DNA from: Pseudomonas sp. TH31
GTDB taxonomy: Bacteria > Pseudomonadota > Gammaproteobacteria > Pseudomonadales > Pseudomonadaceae
Direction: 5' to 3'
Assembly (NCBI RefSeq): GCF_016650815.1
Contig: NZ_JAEKEZ010000014.1
Location: 310,001-374,000 of the forward strand
DNA length: 64,000 nucleotides
A program made the position numbers and the translations under genes. Within the stretch, counting starts at the first letter, position 1. Every line of letters starts with the position of its first letter. Below the pieces are notes generated by a model, which was not told the DNA's origin, ran no database searches, and worked only from the letters and a program-made list of their open reading frames with translations. This document shows positions 33,440 through 46,249 of the stretch, piece after piece.

Positions 33440-35033
33440 ATGGCCCGTATTTCCCTTCTCAGCCTGCCGCTGGCCGCCCCGCCGCTCAACGGCCGGCGCC
33501 TGTGGCCACGCCTGAGCCAGCGACTGCTGCCCTGGTTGTTGCCGATCAGCCTGTTCGCCTTGTGGTGGCTGGCCAGCCGTAATCACTGGATGAGCGAGCA
33601 GATCCTGCCGGCGCCCTCCCTGGTCTGGAACAGCGCCGTCGAACTGTCCCAAGGCGAGTTGTGGAGCCATCTGTGGATCAGCCTGCAACGCCTGTTCTGG
33701 GGATTGCTGGCGGGGATCAGCGCCGGTGCCCTCCTCGGCGCGGCACTTGGCTTCAGTCGGCGTCTGGAGCGGCTGGTGTTCCCGACCTTCGCGGGTTTGG
33801 CGCAGGTCCCGACGCTCGCGTGGATTCCGTTGTTCATGGTGTTTTTCGGCATCGGCGAAGTGCTGAAACTGGTGGTGCTGGTCAAAGCCATAGTGGTGCC
33901 GGTGACCCTGCACACACTGGTCGGCGTGCGCGATGCGCAACCCAAACTGCGCGAAGCCGCCGCCGTCCTGCGCCTGCCCACCCGATTGTTGATCCGTCGC
34001 CTCATATTGCCCGCCGCCCTCCCGGCCTTCATGGCCGGTGTACGCCTGGCGCTGGCCGCCGGCTGGACCTCATTGCTGGCCGTCGAGCTGCTGGCATCCA
34101 GCGAGGGCATCGGTTACCTGATGGTCTGGGCCCGGCAGTTGTTCATGCTCGATATCGTCTTCGTGGTGATCGTGGTCATCGGTTTGATCGGCGTGGCGAT
34201 GGATCGCAGCATCGGCTTGCTGGATAAAAAACTGGTGCACTGGCCGCACCCGGCCACTGCCGAAATCCGCCGTGGGCCGAAGTATCAAGGCTGGCAACGC
34301 CTGCAACCGTGGCTGCTGCCCTTGGCGCTGCTGGCGTTGTGGCAACTGACCACGGATCAGCAGTGGATCGACGCAAACATCCTTGTCAGCCCTTTGGCGG
34401 TACTGGAAACCACCTGGCATGGCCTGCTCGACGGCACGTTGATCAGCGGCATGGCCCTGAGCCTGGGCCGCACCCTCGGCGGTTTGCTGCTCGGCGGTGG
34501 CCTCGGATTTTTGCTGGGCTTGCTACTGGGGCTTTCGCACACCAGCGAACGCCTCCTCGGCCCGACCCTCGCCGCCATTCGCCAGATTGCGATTTTCGCC
34601 TGGGTACCGCTGCTCACCGCATGGTTCGGTTTGGGGAGTTGGCCAAGTGGGTGTTCGTCGCCCTCGCCGCGTTTTTTCCGCTGTTCATCGCCACCCAGCG
34701 CAGCGTCGCCAACCTCTCGCCGCAACTCAATGAAGCCGCTCAGGTGCTGCGTCTGAATCTCGGCCAACGCCTGCGTCGCCTGGTCTTGCCGGGCGCGGCG
34801 CCGGGGATCTTCGCCGGCCTGCGCCTTAGCTTGATCTACGCCTGGCTTGGCACCATCGGCGCCGAATATTTCATGCCGTCCAATGGCGGCATCGGCAGCC
34901 AGATGATCGGTGCCCAGCAACTGCTGCGCATGGACCTGATCATGGCCGGCATGTTGCTGGTGGGCCTGACCGGCGCCCTGCTCAACCTCATTGGCCAACG
35001 CCTGGAAATCCGCGCTACCCGCTGGAGACACGC

Positions 35034-35037
<4 letters not shown>
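33440..35037 (+). pseudogene. atsB: AtsB-like double ABC permease, one frameshift
   Basis: Membrane subunit made of two fused SsuC-type permease domains. Repaired length is 532 residues. The start has GGAGG 6 bases upstream. First half: about six helices with loop EAAAVLRLPTRLLIRRLILPAALP; second half from about residue 290, with EAAQVLRLNLGQRLRRLVLPGAAPG. The frame breaks after LLTAWFGLG; adding one G to the G4 run at 34633-34636 gives FGLGELAKWVFVALAAFFPLF and continues to the stop at 35037. The stop overlaps atsC by 4 bases (ATGA). A two-in-one permease would let a single gene provide both halves of the channel. Confidence 0.86.
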
Positions 35038-37474
<2,437 letters not shown>

Positions 37475-37490
37475 TGTTGCCTGAGCGACT

Positions 37491-37588
37491 GCTTTCGCGA
37501 GCAAGCCCGCTCCCACATTTGATCTTCGGCGACCACAAAATCTGTGAACAACCGAGATCCCCTGTGGGAGCGGGCTTGCTCGCGAAGA
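37491..37588. repeat. REP-type inverted pair (GTGGGAG family)
   Basis: Canonical arms TTTCGCGAGCAAGCCCGCTC and GAGCGGGCTTGCTCGCGAAG about 50 bases apart, between the convergent atsA and desaturase genes. Confidence 0.85.
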
Positions 37589-37607
37589 GGCCCTCAACCA
37601 CACCCAA

Positions 37608-38681
37608 TCAAGCCCTGGCTGTGCGCACCTCATCCCCCACCACCTCGTCCTTGCGCACAAACCGGTTCGCCCGGCCAAACGTCCCGAAATCATTAAACCG
37701 AACCCCCATCTCGTGCATCACCTTATGCGCCACCGGCACGGTCATCTGGCGGATGTAAAACGGTTCCTTCACCACAAAATGGTGAATCCCGTGACTGCTG
37801 CCGAAGTTGAAGCAGAACGCTTGCAAAGGCCACATCCACCAAGGGTTCAGCACCTGGGTCTGTTGAATCACATTCCCCAGTTCCACATCACCGTAGTAAT
37901 GCATGTTCGAACTGACAAAGTGCAGGCAGAAGGTGCGCAACACGTTCGGTCCGATGATCACCACCGCCGCGATGTCGATCACCTGCATCACCGACAACGT
38001 GGTCGCCGACCATGCAATCGGTGCACCGAGCAAATGCGCGATGCCATTGGCCGCATGAAAGCCGAGAAACACATACCACGCGCCCCAATGCACCAGCGCC
38101 AGCGGCGCGTAGACCTTCAAGGTGCGCTTGATGATGCTGAATTTGTGCGCCCAGGTCTTGGCCCGCAACAGGCGGATAAACGCCGACATCACGTTGTCGC
38201 CAACCATCAACAACCGGGCAATGCCCCAAGGCTCGCCGTTGGTGATCGCTCGTTCTTCCATGTCGGTTTCCGTGCCGGAGACCTTGTGGTGGTTGAGGTG
38301 CAGATGGCGGCGAATCCACGGGTTGATCGTGCTCGGCCGCGCCAGCCAGACCAGGCCCATCATCAGGTTGTGCGGCAGGCGTTGCTTGCGAAAGTACAGG
38401 CTGTGGATCAGGTCGTGCTCCAGTTCGTGGGTCAACGAGGCAAAAAAGGCGTTGAGCAACAGGCACGCCCACCAGGCCATGTGGCCCGTGATGTAGAGCG
38501 CTGCCGAACCGATCATTCCGGCCAGCGCAAAGGCCAGAATGCCCGCGCCCAAGGCGTCCTGATGGTTGAGAATCGGGTAGCGTTTTCGAAGCTCAACGCC
38601 TTTAGCCAGCACCACTTCGCGAATATGTGCTGATCGCTGGGCTGCATTCAGTCGCTGGGGACTTGCAGAAGTACCGTCCAT
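37608..38681 (-). CDS. Membrane fatty-acid desaturase family protein
   Basis: 357-residue diiron membrane enzyme. Three histidine boxes: HELEHD (85-90), HLHLNHH (126-132) and HGIHH (near 293). Membrane helices pair around residues 45-80 and 185-235. It differs from DesA at 48522 in box spacing and from AlkB. GGATGG lies upstream of the start. Divergent from an AraC regulator 100 bases away, which probably controls it. Its substrate (acyl lipid, or another hydrophobic compound) is not determined by sequence. Confidence 0.88.
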   Translation of the reverse strand: MDGTSASPQRLNAAQRSAHIREVVLAKGVELRKRYPILNHQDALGAGILAFALAGMIGSAALYITGHMAWWACLLLNAFFASLTHELEHDLIHSLYFRKQRLPHNLMMGLVWLARPSTINPWIRRHLHLNHHKVSGTETDMEERAITNGEPWGIARLLMVGDNVMSAFIRLLRAKTWAHKFSIIKRTLKVYAPLALVHWGAWYVFLGFHAANGIAHLLGAPIAWSATTLSVMQVIDIAAVVIIGPNVLRTFCLHFVSSNMHYYGDVELGNVIQQTQVLNPWWMWPLQAFCFNFGSSHGIHHFVVKEPFYIRQMTVPVAHKVMHEMGVRFNDFGTFGRANRFVRKDEVVGDEVRTARA

Positions 38682-38781
38682 GCTTCCATCCTCTGGTTAT
38701 TGATGTTCACATCCTGCCTTGTGATGCCTCACAAGATGGTAGCCGTGAACGCCAACCTGTTGACCGGAAGCGCCAATCACC

Positions 38782-39786
38782 ATGAGTGAACCGACCTCCC
38801 TCGCCAGCTGGACCCGCGCCCTGCGCAAGCAACTCGATGCGTTGGGCCTCGACAGCACCGCCCTGTGCCAACAGGCGGGGCTTGACCCGCAGTTGATGGA
38901 CGACCCGAACGCCCGTTACCCGTTGTCCAGCACCACGCGCCTGTGGGAAATCGCCGTGCAGGTCAGCGGCGACCCGGCGATTGGCTTGCGGGTGTCGCGC
39001 TTCGTCAGCCCGACCACGTTCCACGCGCTCGGTTATGCGCTGGTAGCCAGCGGCAGTCTGCGGGAAGTCTTTGAGCGCATCGTGCGTTATCACCAGGTGG
39101 TCAGCGATGCCTTGGAACTGGAATTGACCCGCGCAGACGACCGCTACCGTTTCCGCCTGAAAGTCCCGCCCGGCAGCCCGGCCCCGGCCTTCGAAGCCAT
39201 CGATGCCTTCGCGGCGATTTACGTGCGCACCTGCCGCAATCGCCTGGGCCGCGAGTACGCCCCGCTGGCGGTGTACCTGCGCCGCCCCGAACCGGCGGAC
39301 CCACACCAATGGCACAAGGTGTTCCGTTCGCCAGTGCACTTCGGCGCCGACGAAGATCGACTGGAATTCTCGCTGGTGGATTTCGACAGCCATCTGGACG
39401 ACGCCAACCCGGAACTGGCCGAACACAATGAAACCGTGCTCAAACGCACCCTGGCCCAGCTCAAACCGCTGACCTGGGAGCGCAAGGTGCGCGACGCCAT
39501 TGAAGAACAACTGCCCGAAGGCGAACCCAGCGCCGAACGCATCGCCCAGGCCCTGCACCTGAGCTTGCGCAGCCTGCAACGGCACCTGGCGGATGAAGGT
39601 TGCCGCTTCGACACGCTGCTCAACGAAAGCCGCGAGAATTTGGCGCTGCTGCACCTGCGCGATCCGCAGTGTTCATTGAGTGAGGTCAGCTATTTGCTGG
39701 GGTTTGCCGATACGAGCAGTTTTAGCCGAGCGTTCAAGCGTTGGACGGGGATGACCCGGGGGCAGTTTCGGGATGGGTTGCGGTGA
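38782..39786 (+). CDS. AraC-family regulator (arabinose-binding-like N-domain)
   Basis: 334 residues. The N-terminal 190 residues form the OruR/ArgR-like effector domain common in Pseudomonas (LYPLSSTTRLWEIA-type block, FVSPTTFHALGYALVASGSLREVFERIVRYHQVVSD). The C-terminal DNA-binding domain has the two helix-turn-helices in AERIAQALHLSLRSLQRHL and SLSEVSYLLGFADTSSFSRAFKRWTGMTRGQFR. Likely regulator of the divergent desaturase. Confidence 0.92.
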   Translation: MSEPTSLASWTRALRKQLDALGLDSTALCQQAGLDPQLMDDPNARYPLSSTTRLWEIAVQVSGDPAIGLRVSRFVSPTTFHALGYALVASGSLREVFERIVRYHQVVSDALELELTRADDRYRFRLKVPPGSPAPAFEAIDAFAAIYVRTCRNRLGREYAPLAVYLRRPEPADPHQWHKVFRSPVHFGADEDRLEFSLVDFDSHLDDANPELAEHNETVLKRTLAQLKPLTWERKVRDAIEEQLPEGEPSAERIAQALHLSLRSLQRHLADEGCRFDTLLNESRENLALLHLRDPQCSLSEVSYLLGFADTSSFSRAFKRWTGMTRGQFRDGLR

Positions 39787-39820
39787 CGGATCCAGAAGGT
39801 GTGTTAAATGGACGGGCCTC

Positions 39821-39916
39821 TTCGCGAGCAAGCCCGCTCCCACATTTGATCTTCAGTGAACACAAAATCCACCAACAACACAAAACCACTGTGGGAGCGG
39901 GCTTGCTCGCGAAGGC
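39821..39916. repeat. REP-type inverted pair (GTGGGAG family)
   Basis: Canonical arms and nearly the same 50-base spacer type (CATTTGATCTTC...CACAAAATC) as the pair at 37491, suggesting duplication of the complete unit. Confidence 0.85.
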
Positions 39917-39950
39917 GATCCTCAGTTCACCACAGTTTCCACTTGGCCGA

Positions 39951-40012
39951 TTTGCATCGCATACGATGCAAATTTATCCAAATCATGGAAATGCATTGTA
40001 TTTAGTGCATTT
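39951..40012. promoter_or_regulatory. Two adjacent palindromes containing TGCAT
   Basis: TTTGCATCG-CATA-CGATGCAAA (39951-39972, perfect 9-bp arms) and AAATGCA...TGCATTT (39989-40012, 7-bp arms) lie in the tail of the truncated response regulator. They look like operator sites left from a lost promoter or a hairpin at a gene end; no nearby start uses them. Confidence 0.4.
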
Positions 40013-40053
40013 CGAAACGAAGAGTTGGCCAATTCTGGCCTGACTTCCAGTCA

Positions 40054-40419
40054 TCAACGCCCCCGATCACGCCGCAACAACTTGCGCACCCGCGCCACCA
40101 GTTCGCTCACGGCAAACGGCTTGAGCAGGTAGTCATCTTCATGCAGCTCCAAACCGCGCAGCCGATCCTCGATGCCGTCCCTGGTGGTGAGGAACAGCAC
40201 CGGGGTTTCGCCGAGCTTGCGGATCTGTTGCAGCAACTGCCAGCCGTTGAGGCCCGGCAGCATGACGTCGAGAATGATCAGCTCGTATTCGCCAGACTCG
40301 ATAAAGCGCCGGCCGTCCATGCCGTTGAGTGCCACATCGACTGAATAGCTCGCCTCATTCAGGCCGTTGGCCAGGAGTTTGGCGGTTTCAGGTTCGTCTT
40401 CCACTAACAGGACACGCAT
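40054..40419 (-). pseudogene. OmpR-type response regulator, truncated to receiver domain
   Basis: Only 121 residues: a full receiver with acidic pocket EDEPET, phospho-acceptor Asp51 in IILDVMLPG, the threonine of LTTRD and lysine of LLKPF, then the linker VARVRKLLRRDRGR and a stop. Relatives of the CopR/IrlR type continue with a winged-helix domain of about 100 residues, absent here in any frame up to 39780. No sensor kinase is adjacent. Either a remnant or a stand-alone receiver. Confidence 0.75.
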
Positions 40420-40493
40420 GGCACACCTCGATTATTCAGGAGTACAGGCTAGGCGCGTTCGGGCGCAAAGCCCATCAATTACCGCCAGATTTT

Positions 40494-40536
40494 AAAAGAT
40501 CGTCCGAAGGCTCGGGCCGCGTTCGGACGATCTTTT
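40494..40536. repeat. Hairpin repeat, GATCGTCCGAA variant
   Basis: Perfect 15-bp arms AAAAGATCGTCCGAA/TTCGGACGATCTTTT with central GGCTCGGGCCGCG; lies 3 bases after the Crp-type gene stop and has T runs both ways, so it is a probable terminator. Confidence 0.85.
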
Positions 40537-40539
40537 GCT

Positions 40540-41225
40540 TTAAACCACCGCCAATGCCCGCAACCGCTCGGCGTCCAGAATCTCGATCTCGCCATAGCCC
40601 AGGCCGATAATCCCTGGCCCTGTAATTCCTTGAGCAGTTGGTTGGTGGTCTGGCGCGACAACGAGAGCATCGACGCCAATTGCTCCTGGGGCAGTTGCAG
40701 CACCCGTCGCGGCGGGTCGATTTCGCCATAGCCCTCGGCGATCATCAGCAAGCGGTGGGCCAGGCGGGCCGGGGCCGGCAGCAGGCTCAACTGTTCGAGG
40801 TTGATGAAGGTCAGGCGTAGTTTGTGGCTCATCAGCAACGCCAATTGCCGCCAGTACAGCGGGTGTTCGTCGAGCAATTTCAGCAATGCCGTTTGCGGGA
40901 TATGCAACAGGCTGCATTGGCCCACGCCATAGGCATCGTGGGTCCGGGGCTGGCCATCGAACAGACAGATTTCGCCGAACCAGTGCGGCGGCTCGACCAG
41001 ACTCAGCAGCGCTTCTTTGCCCTGCTCGCTCACCGCCCCGATGCGGATCGAGCCTTCGAGTACTGCGTACAGACCGCACGGCGGATCGCCACGCTTGAAC
41101 AGCCGCTGCCCCGCCGTCAACCGCCGCACCCGGGCAGCCGCCAGCAGACTATCCTGAAAGGAAACGGGTAGATGACTGAACCACTGCCCACTCATCAGGC
41201 GTGGACGCCAGACCTGCATATCCAT
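40540..41225 (-). pseudogene. Crp/Fnr-family regulator, frameshifted near the C-terminus
   Basis: 229 residues if repaired. The start at 41225 (MDMQVWRPRLM) has TAGGAG upstream. The cyclic-nucleotide-like beta barrel spans residues 20-135 (LFKRGDPPCGLYAVLEGSIRI, PPHWFGEICLFDGQPRTHDA). The helix-turn-helix is QEQLASMLSLSRQTTNQLLKELQ. The frame then slips; adding one base to the CCC run at 40612-40614 gives LQGQGIIGLGYGEIEILDAERLRALAVV to the stop. No FNR-type cysteine cluster, so it is probably not an oxygen sensor. Confidence 0.84.
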
Positions 41226-41309
41226 GAAGACTCCTAGAGATTGTCGCCTGGCTGACAGAGCGAGCGCCGAACCCGGGGCATGATCAGTCACCCTACAGGA
41301 GGAATAACA

Positions 41310-41828
41310 ATGAAAAGCCTCGTTGACCATCTCAGTCAATACGCCGCCTACCACCGTGACCCGCGCAATATCGCCAGCCACTTTATCGGCATTCCACTGA
41401 TCGTGGTGGCTGTGGCGGTTTTGCTGTCGCGGCCGCAATGGGTCGACGGCTGGGTTTCACCGGCGGTGCTACTGGCGTTGTTCTCGGCGTGGTTTTACCT
41501 GCGCCTGGAACTGCGTCTTGGGGGGCTGATGACGGTGTTGCTGGGCTTGTCGGTTTGGCTGGGGCATGTGTTGGCGCAGCAAGGCACGATGCTCTGGTTG
41601 AGCAGCGGCGTGGCGATGTTCGTGATTGGCTGGGCGATTCAGTTTGTCGGCCATCACTATGAAGGGCGCAAACCGGCGTTTGTCGATGATGTGACGGGGT
41701 TGATTGTCGGGCCGTTGTTTGTGGTAGCGGAGTTGGCGTTTTTGCTGGGGATGCGGCATGACCTCAAGGAGCAGATCGAGGCGCGGGTGGGTGGTGTTCG
41801 GGTCAATCCGAAAAACGCGGCGGCTTAG
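41310..41828 (+). CDS. DUF962/Mpo1-like membrane protein
   Basis: 172 residues from the ATG at 41310, which has AGGAGGA 7 bases upstream. DUF962 signature: YAAYHRDPRNIASHFIGIPLIV at the start and the second histidine pair in GWAIQFVGHHYEGRKPAFVDD. Four membrane helices. The yeast relative Mpo1 is an iron-dependent dioxygenase in 2-hydroxy-fatty-acid alpha-oxidation; the histidines needed for iron are present here, but the bacterial role is unproven. Divergent from the Crp-type gene. Confidence 0.9.
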   Translation: MKSLVDHLSQYAAYHRDPRNIASHFIGIPLIVVAVAVLLSRPQWVDGWVSPAVLLALFSAWFYLRLELRLGGLMTVLLGLSVWLGHVLAQQGTMLWLSSGVAMFVIGWAIQFVGHHYEGRKPAFVDDVTGLIVGPLFVVAELAFLLGMRHDLKEQIEARVGGVRVNPKNAAA

Positions 41829-41835
41829 GCCGCTT

Positions 41836-41940
41836 TAAAGATCGCAGCCTTCGGCAGCTCCTACGGGGATGTATGTCGGCCACAAATTCGTGCTCAACCG
41901 AAATCCCTGTAGGAGCTGGCGAAGCCTGCGATCTTTTGAT
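41836..41940. repeat. REP-type inverted pair with mixed arms
   Basis: Left arm canonical (CCTTCGGCAGCTCC), right arm of the GGAGCTGGCGAAGCCTGC type seen at 19256. Lies between the convergent DUF962 gene and cysA. Confidence 0.8.
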
Positions 41941-41948
41941 CTTGGAGG

Positions 41949-42929
41949 TTAGGCTTTCTGCCAGACCTTGGGCTTGAAGAACAACGTCTCACCCTTGGCC
42001 AATCCGACCAGACTGTCGTGATCCTTCACCACTTCTGCCTCGATCAACTCGCTCTGCCCTTCGACCTTCAACGTCACCCGTGTGGTGGCGCCCAATGGCC
42101 GGATATCGCGCACTTGCGCCGCGTGGTGATCCTCCAGCTCGTGCCGCGACAGCGATACTTCGTGCGGGCGGAACAACACGTGATTGTCGTCACCCAAGTG
42201 CAGACGGTTCGAATCACCGAGGAAGTGATAAACGAAATCGCTGGCCGGGTTTTCGTAGACGTCGCCCGGTGAACCGATCTGCTCGATCACCCCCTTGTTC
42301 ATCACCACGATGCGATCCGCGACTTCCATCGCTTCTTCCTGGTCGTGGGTCACGAACACGGAGGTCAGGTTGATGTCTTCATGCAGCCGCGCCAGCCAGC
42401 GACGCAGTTCTTTACGAACCTTGGCATCCAGGGCGCCGAAGGGTTCGTCGAGCAACAGAACTTTCGGCTCCACCGCCAATGCGCGGGCCAGGGCAATACG
42501 CTGGCGCTGACCGCCGGACAGTTGCTCCGGGTAGCGATCCGACAACCAGTCCAGTTGCACCATGTTCAGCAGTTCGTGAACTTTGACCGCGATCTGGCTT
42601 TCGCTCGGGCGCTGGTTTTTCGGTTTCATGCGCAGGCCGAACGCGACGTTGTCGAACACCGTCATGTGGCGAAACAAGGCGTAGTGCTGGAACACGAACC
42701 CGACGTTGCGATCACGCACGTCGTGGCCGGAGACGTCTTCACCGTGGAACACGATGTTGCCCTGATCCGGGGTTTCCAGGCCGGCGATGATCCGCAGCAG
42801 CGTAGTCTTGCCGCAGCCGGACGGACCGAGCAGCGCCACGAGTTCGCCGCTCTGGATGTCCAGGCTGATGTTGTCCAGCGCCTTGAACGCGTTGAAATTC
42901 TTGCTGACGTTACGCACTTCGATCGACAT
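41949..42929 (-). CDS. cysA: CysA, sulfate/thiosulfate ABC transporter ATPase
   Basis: 326 residues. Walker A GPSGCGKT at 35-42, signature [15 protein letters not shown], Walker [24 protein letters not shown] (the latter part typical of CysA) and [16 protein letters not shown]. The last 90 residues form the TOBE-like regulatory domain. Last gene of cysT-cysW-cysA, 3 bases after cysW. Confidence 0.95.
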   Translation of the reverse strand: MSIEVRNVSKNFNAFKALDNISLDIQSGELVALLGPSGCGKTTLLRIIAGLETPDQGNIVFHGEDVSGHDVRDRNVGFVFQHYALFRHMTVFDNVAFGLRMKPKNQRPSESQIAVKVHELLNMVQLDWLSDRYPEQLSGGQRQRIALARALAVEPKVLLLDEPFGALDAKVRKELRRWLARLHEDINLTSVFVTHDQEEAMEVADRIVVMNKGVIEQIGSPGDVYENPASDFVYHFLGDSNRLHLGDDNHVLFRPHEVSLSRHELEDHHAAQVRDIRPLGATTRVTLKVEGQSELIEAEVVKDHDSLVGLAKGETLFFKPKVWQKA

Positions 42930-42932
42930 GAC

Positions 42933-43805
42933 TTATTCCTCCGCGGCGCTGGCGCGCAGGCGGTTAATACGGTTTTCGCTCCACTGCTTCAGCAGCAGGA
43001 TGAAGAGCGCCATGATCAGCAACAGGCTCGCTACAGCGAACGCGGCCACGTGGTTGTATTCGTTGTAGAGGATCTCGACGTGCAGCGGCAGGGTGTTGGT
43101 CACCCCGCGAATGTGCCCGGAAACCACCGACACCGCACCAAACTCACCCATCGCCCGCGCCGTACACAGCACCACGCCGTAGATCAGGCCCCATTTGATG
43201 TTGGGAACGGTGACGTGCCAGAACATCTGCCAGCCATTGGCGCCGAGCAGGCGCGCGGCTTCTTCCTCCTGGGTGCCTTGTTCCTGCATCAGCGGAATCA
43301 GTTCACGCGCTACAAACGGCACGGTGACAAAAATTGTCGCCAGTACGATGCCCGGCAAGGCGAAGACGATCTGGATGTCGTGATCCTGCAACCACGGGCC
43401 GAACAGGCCCTGAGCACCGAACATCAGTACGTAGACCAAACCGGCGATCACTGGAGAGACCGAGAACGGCAAGTCGATCAACGTGACCAACATACTTTTT
43501 CCACGGAACGAATATTTACTCACGCACCACGCGGCGCTGACGCCAAACACCACGTTCAGCGGCACCGAAATCAGCACGGCGATCACCGTGAGTTTCAACG
43601 CCGACAAGGCGTCCGGTTCAAAGATCGCGGTGAAGAACGCGCCGAGGCCAAGCTTCAAGCCCTGGGACACAACGATAAACAGCGGCAACAGCAGAAACAG
43701 CGCAAAGATCAACCAGCCGAGGCCGATCAGGACGAGCCGCGACGTCGCACTGCCACGGCGGGCGGCGTTGGCCGAAGAGGCGGCCGCAATAGACGATTGG
43801 GACAT
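42933..43805 (-). CDS. cysW: CysW, sulfate/thiosulfate ABC transporter permease
   Basis: 290 residues, six membrane helices. The EAA-type loop reads [27 protein letters not shown] and the family-specific [19 protein letters not shown] follows. Thirteen bases after cysT. Confidence 0.94.
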   Translation of the reverse strand: MSQSSIAAASSANAARRGSATSRLVLIGLGWLIFALFLLLPLFIVVSQGLKLGLGAFFTAIFEPDALSALKLTVIAVLISVPLNVVFGVSAAWCVSKYSFRGKSMLVTLIDLPFSVSPVIAGLVYVLMFGAQGLFGPWLQDHDIQIVFALPGIVLATIFVTVPFVARELIPLMQEQGTQEEEAARLLGANGWQMFWHVTVPNIKWGLIYGVVLCTARAMGEFGAVSVVSGHIRGVTNTLPLHVEILYNEYNHVAAFAVASLLLIMALFILLLKQWSENRINRLRASAAEE

Positions 43806-43818
43806 GGTTCGCGCCTCC

Positions 43819-44637
43819 TTATGGGGTTTCGATGCGCCGCTGCAGCAAGTTGATCAGCAGCAACAGGACGAAGGAAACCACCAGCATCAACACGCCAATG
43901 GAGGTAGCACCGGTGTAATCGTATTGGTCGAGCTTGACCATGATCAGCAGCGGCAGGATTTCGGTTTTCATCGGCATGTTGCCAGCGATGAAAATCACCG
44001 AACCGTACTCCCCGACGCCACGGGCAAACGCCAGGGCGAAACCGGTCAGCCAGGCGGGTAGCAGCGCCGGCACGAGGATATAGCGGAACACCTGCAACGG
44101 CTTGGCGCCGAGGCACGCGGCAGCTTCTTCGATTTCACGCGGGATGTCGGCCAATACCGGCTGCACCGTGCGCACCACGAACGGCAACGTGACGAAGGTC
44201 AGCGCCAGGGTGATGCCGAGTGGGGTGTAGGCGATCTTGAAGCCCATGTCCGCCGCGAACTGCCCGACCAGACCGGTCGGCGTGTACAGCGCAGTCAGCG
44301 CGATACCGGCGACGGCAGTGGGCAAGGCGAACGGCAGGTCGATCATCGCGTCGATGATCTTGCGGCCCGGGAAGGTGTAGCGCACCAGCACCCAGGCGAG
44401 CAACGTGCCGATGATGCCGTTGATGATCGCGGCGTACAGCGCCGTGCCGAAGCTCAGCTTCAACGCCGCCAGCACGCGAGGCGCGGTGACGATGGCGTAG
44501 AACTGATCCCAGGTGAGTTGGGCGGCGTGCACGAACATCGCCGCCAGTGGAATAAGCACAATCAGGCTGAGGTACACCAAGGTGTAGCCCAGCGTCAGCC
44601 CGAAGCCGGGTATGACGGGGGAGATACGACGCGACAT
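43819..44637 (-). CDS. cysT: CysT (CysU), sulfate/thiosulfate ABC transporter permease
   Basis: 272 residues, six membrane helices. Loop [32 protein letters not shown] and [23 protein letters not shown] identify CysT. First gene of the cysTWA run; a 177-base gap with a repeat pair separates it from sbp, so mRNA levels may differ between the binding protein and the membrane parts. Confidence 0.94.
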   Translation of the reverse strand: MSRRISPVIPGFGLTLGYTLVYLSLIVLIPLAAMFVHAAQLTWDQFYAIVTAPRVLAALKLSFGTALYAAIINGIIGTLLAWVLVRYTFPGRKIIDAMIDLPFALPTAVAGIALTALYTPTGLVGQFAADMGFKIAYTPLGITLALTFVTLPFVVRTVQPVLADIPREIEEAAACLGAKPLQVFRYILVPALLPAWLTGFALAFARGVGEYGSVIFIAGNMPMKTEILPLLIMVKLDQYDYTGATSIGVLMLVVSFVLLLLINLLQRRIETP

Positions 44638-44680
44638 AAAAGTCCCTGGTTGAAAATTTCGATCCGCTAAACGCCTTCAT

Positions 44681-44768
44681 GTGGGAGCGGGCTTGCTCGC
44701 GAAAGCGGTGTGTCAGTCAGCATTTCTGTCGACTGACACTCCTTCTTCGCGAGCAAGCCCGCTCCCAC
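44681..44768. repeat. REP-type inverted pair (GTGGGAG family) inside the sbp-cysT gap
   Basis: An intra-operon copy. The hairpin could attenuate read-through from sbp or protect the sbp message from 3' decay. Confidence 0.83.
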
Positions 44769-44814
44769 ATGTTATGCGCCTGAGCTTGAGGCTCGTTGTG
44801 TAGCTCGAATCAAG

Positions 44815-45828
44815 TTACTGCGCCTGGTAAATCTGGTCGAACACGCCACCGTCATTGAAGAATTTCGGTTGGGCAGTTTTCCAGCCGCCGAAGTCTTTGT
44901 CGATGGTCACCAGGTCCAGTTTCGGGAACTGCCTGGCGTACTTGGCCGCTACGTCCTTGTCACGTGGGCGGTAGAAGTTTTTCGCCGCGATTTCCTGGCC
45001 GGCCGGGCTGTACAGGTGTTTGAGGTAGGCTTCAGCGATCTCGGTATTGCCCTTTTTCTCGGCGTTCTTGTCGACCAGGGCCACCGGTGGCTCGGCGAGG
45101 ATCGACAGCGAAGGCACGACGATCTCGAACTTGTCGGCGCCGCCGTCTTCTTTCAGCGCCAGGAACGCTTCGTTTTCCCAGGCCAGCAACACGTCGCCCT
45201 GACCGTTGTTGACGAAGGTAATGGTCGAACCGCGAGCGCCGGTGTCCAGCACAGGCACGTGCTTGAACAGGGTTTGAATGTAATCTTTGGCCTTGGCTTC
45301 GTCACCGCCGTTGGCTTTCAGGCCATAGGCCCAGGCCGCGAGGAAGTTCCAGCGTGCACCGCCAGAGGTTTTCGGGTTCGGAGTGATGACCGACACGTCG
45401 TTCTTGACCAGATCACCCCAGTCCTTGATGCCTTTAGGGTTGCCCTTGCGCACCAGGAACACGATGGTCGACGTGTAAGGCGTGCTCGCATCCGGTAGAC
45501 GCTTCTGCCAGTCGGCCGGCAGGGTCTTGCCGAGTTTGGCGATTTCGTCGATGTCACCGGCCAGGGCCAGGGTCACCACGTCGGCCCGCAGACCGTCGAT
45601 CACCGCCCGGCCTTGTTTGCCCGAACCACCGTGGGATTGCTGGATCTTCACGTTGTCGCCAGCGTGGTCTTTCTTCCAGAAGTTGATGAATTCGGCGTTG
45701 TAGTCCTGATACAGCTCACGGGTCGGGTCGTACGACACGTTGAGCAGCTCGTAATCCTTGGCAACCGCGGAGCCCGCAAAAAGGGCGCTGGCCAGCGCGG
45801 CCAAAGCGAAATGACGAATCGACGACAT
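44815..45828 (-). CDS. sbp: Sbp, periplasmic sulfate-binding protein
   Basis: 337 residues. Signal peptide [13 protein letters not shown], then the family opening [23 protein letters not shown], the sulfate loop [25 protein letters not shown] and the late [16 protein letters not shown]. It supplies sulfate to CysTWA. Confidence 0.96.
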   Translation of the reverse strand: MSSIRHFALAALASALFAGSAVAKDYELLNVSYDPTRELYQDYNAEFINFWKKDHAGDNVKIQQSHGGSGKQGRAVIDGLRADVVTLALAGDIDEIAKLGKTLPADWQKRLPDASTPYTSTIVFLVRKGNPKGIKDWGDLVKNDVSVITPNPKTSGGARWNFLAAWAYGLKANGGDEAKAKDYIQTLFKHVPVLDTGARGSTITFVNNGQGDVLLAWENEAFLALKEDGGADKFEIVVPSLSILAEPPVALVDKNAEKKGNTEIAEAYLKHLYSPAGQEIAAKNFYRPRDKDVAAKYARQFPKLDLVTIDKDFGGWKTAQPKFFNDGGVFDQIYQAQ

Positions 45829-45898
45829 GGTGAAAGCTCCTGGAGTTCTGGTTGTGTTGGCTTTTCTTATGATTTCTGGAATCGCGGTTGCCGGTTGG

Positions 45899-45963
45899 AA
45901 AAGATCGCAGCCTTCGGCAGCTCCTACGCGCCTGTGGGCGCCGCCGAAGGCTGCGATCTTTTG
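45899..45963. repeat. REP-type inverted pair, short spacing, in the oscA-sbp gap
   Basis: Same compact centre (CTACGCGCCTGTGGGCGC) as at 18163, so these two are recent copies of each other. Confidence 0.82.
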
Positions 45964-45984
45964 AACTTTCTTTTGATTTTCGCT

Positions 45985-46167
45985 TCAGCTCGGTTTGCTA
46001 ACCGGGTTCTGCAAGCGGAATTTCTCTTTGCGTTCGATCTGGACCACCTGGGCGTTGTGCACGGTGATTTCCACTGCGCCGAAACGCAGATCGCGCAGGG
46101 CGCTCTGGATCTCGCGCAAAATGGTTGCTTCGTCCTGGCCGTCAACGCTACGTAGGGATGCGCTCAT
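45985..46167 (-). CDS. oscA: OscA-family small protein (DUF2292)
   Basis: 60 residues: ATILREIQSALRDLRFGAVEITVHNAQVVQIERKEKFRL is the DUF2292/OscA core, a predicted helix-strand-strand fold. AAGGAG lies 8 bases before the ATG. The family is found upstream of sbp in pseudomonads and has been linked to organosulfur use during oxidative or chromate stress; molecular role unknown. First gene of the oscA-sbp-cysTWA series. Confidence 0.93.
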   Translation of the reverse strand: MSASLRSVDGQDEATILREIQSALRDLRFGAVEITVHNAQVVQIERKEKFRLQNPVSKPS

Positions 46168-46249
46168 GGTGCTGCTCCTTAGTCTGAGAGGTTGCCTGGC
46201 AGTGTCGGCACTGCTTGCGGCGTGAGGGCAATAGTAGATAGGCGCGGAT

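Noticed and set aside
42345..43853. Open frame of 502 codons on the plus strand across cysA and cysW
   Set aside because: Spans two well-identified genes on the other strand and has no family similarity or ribosome site.
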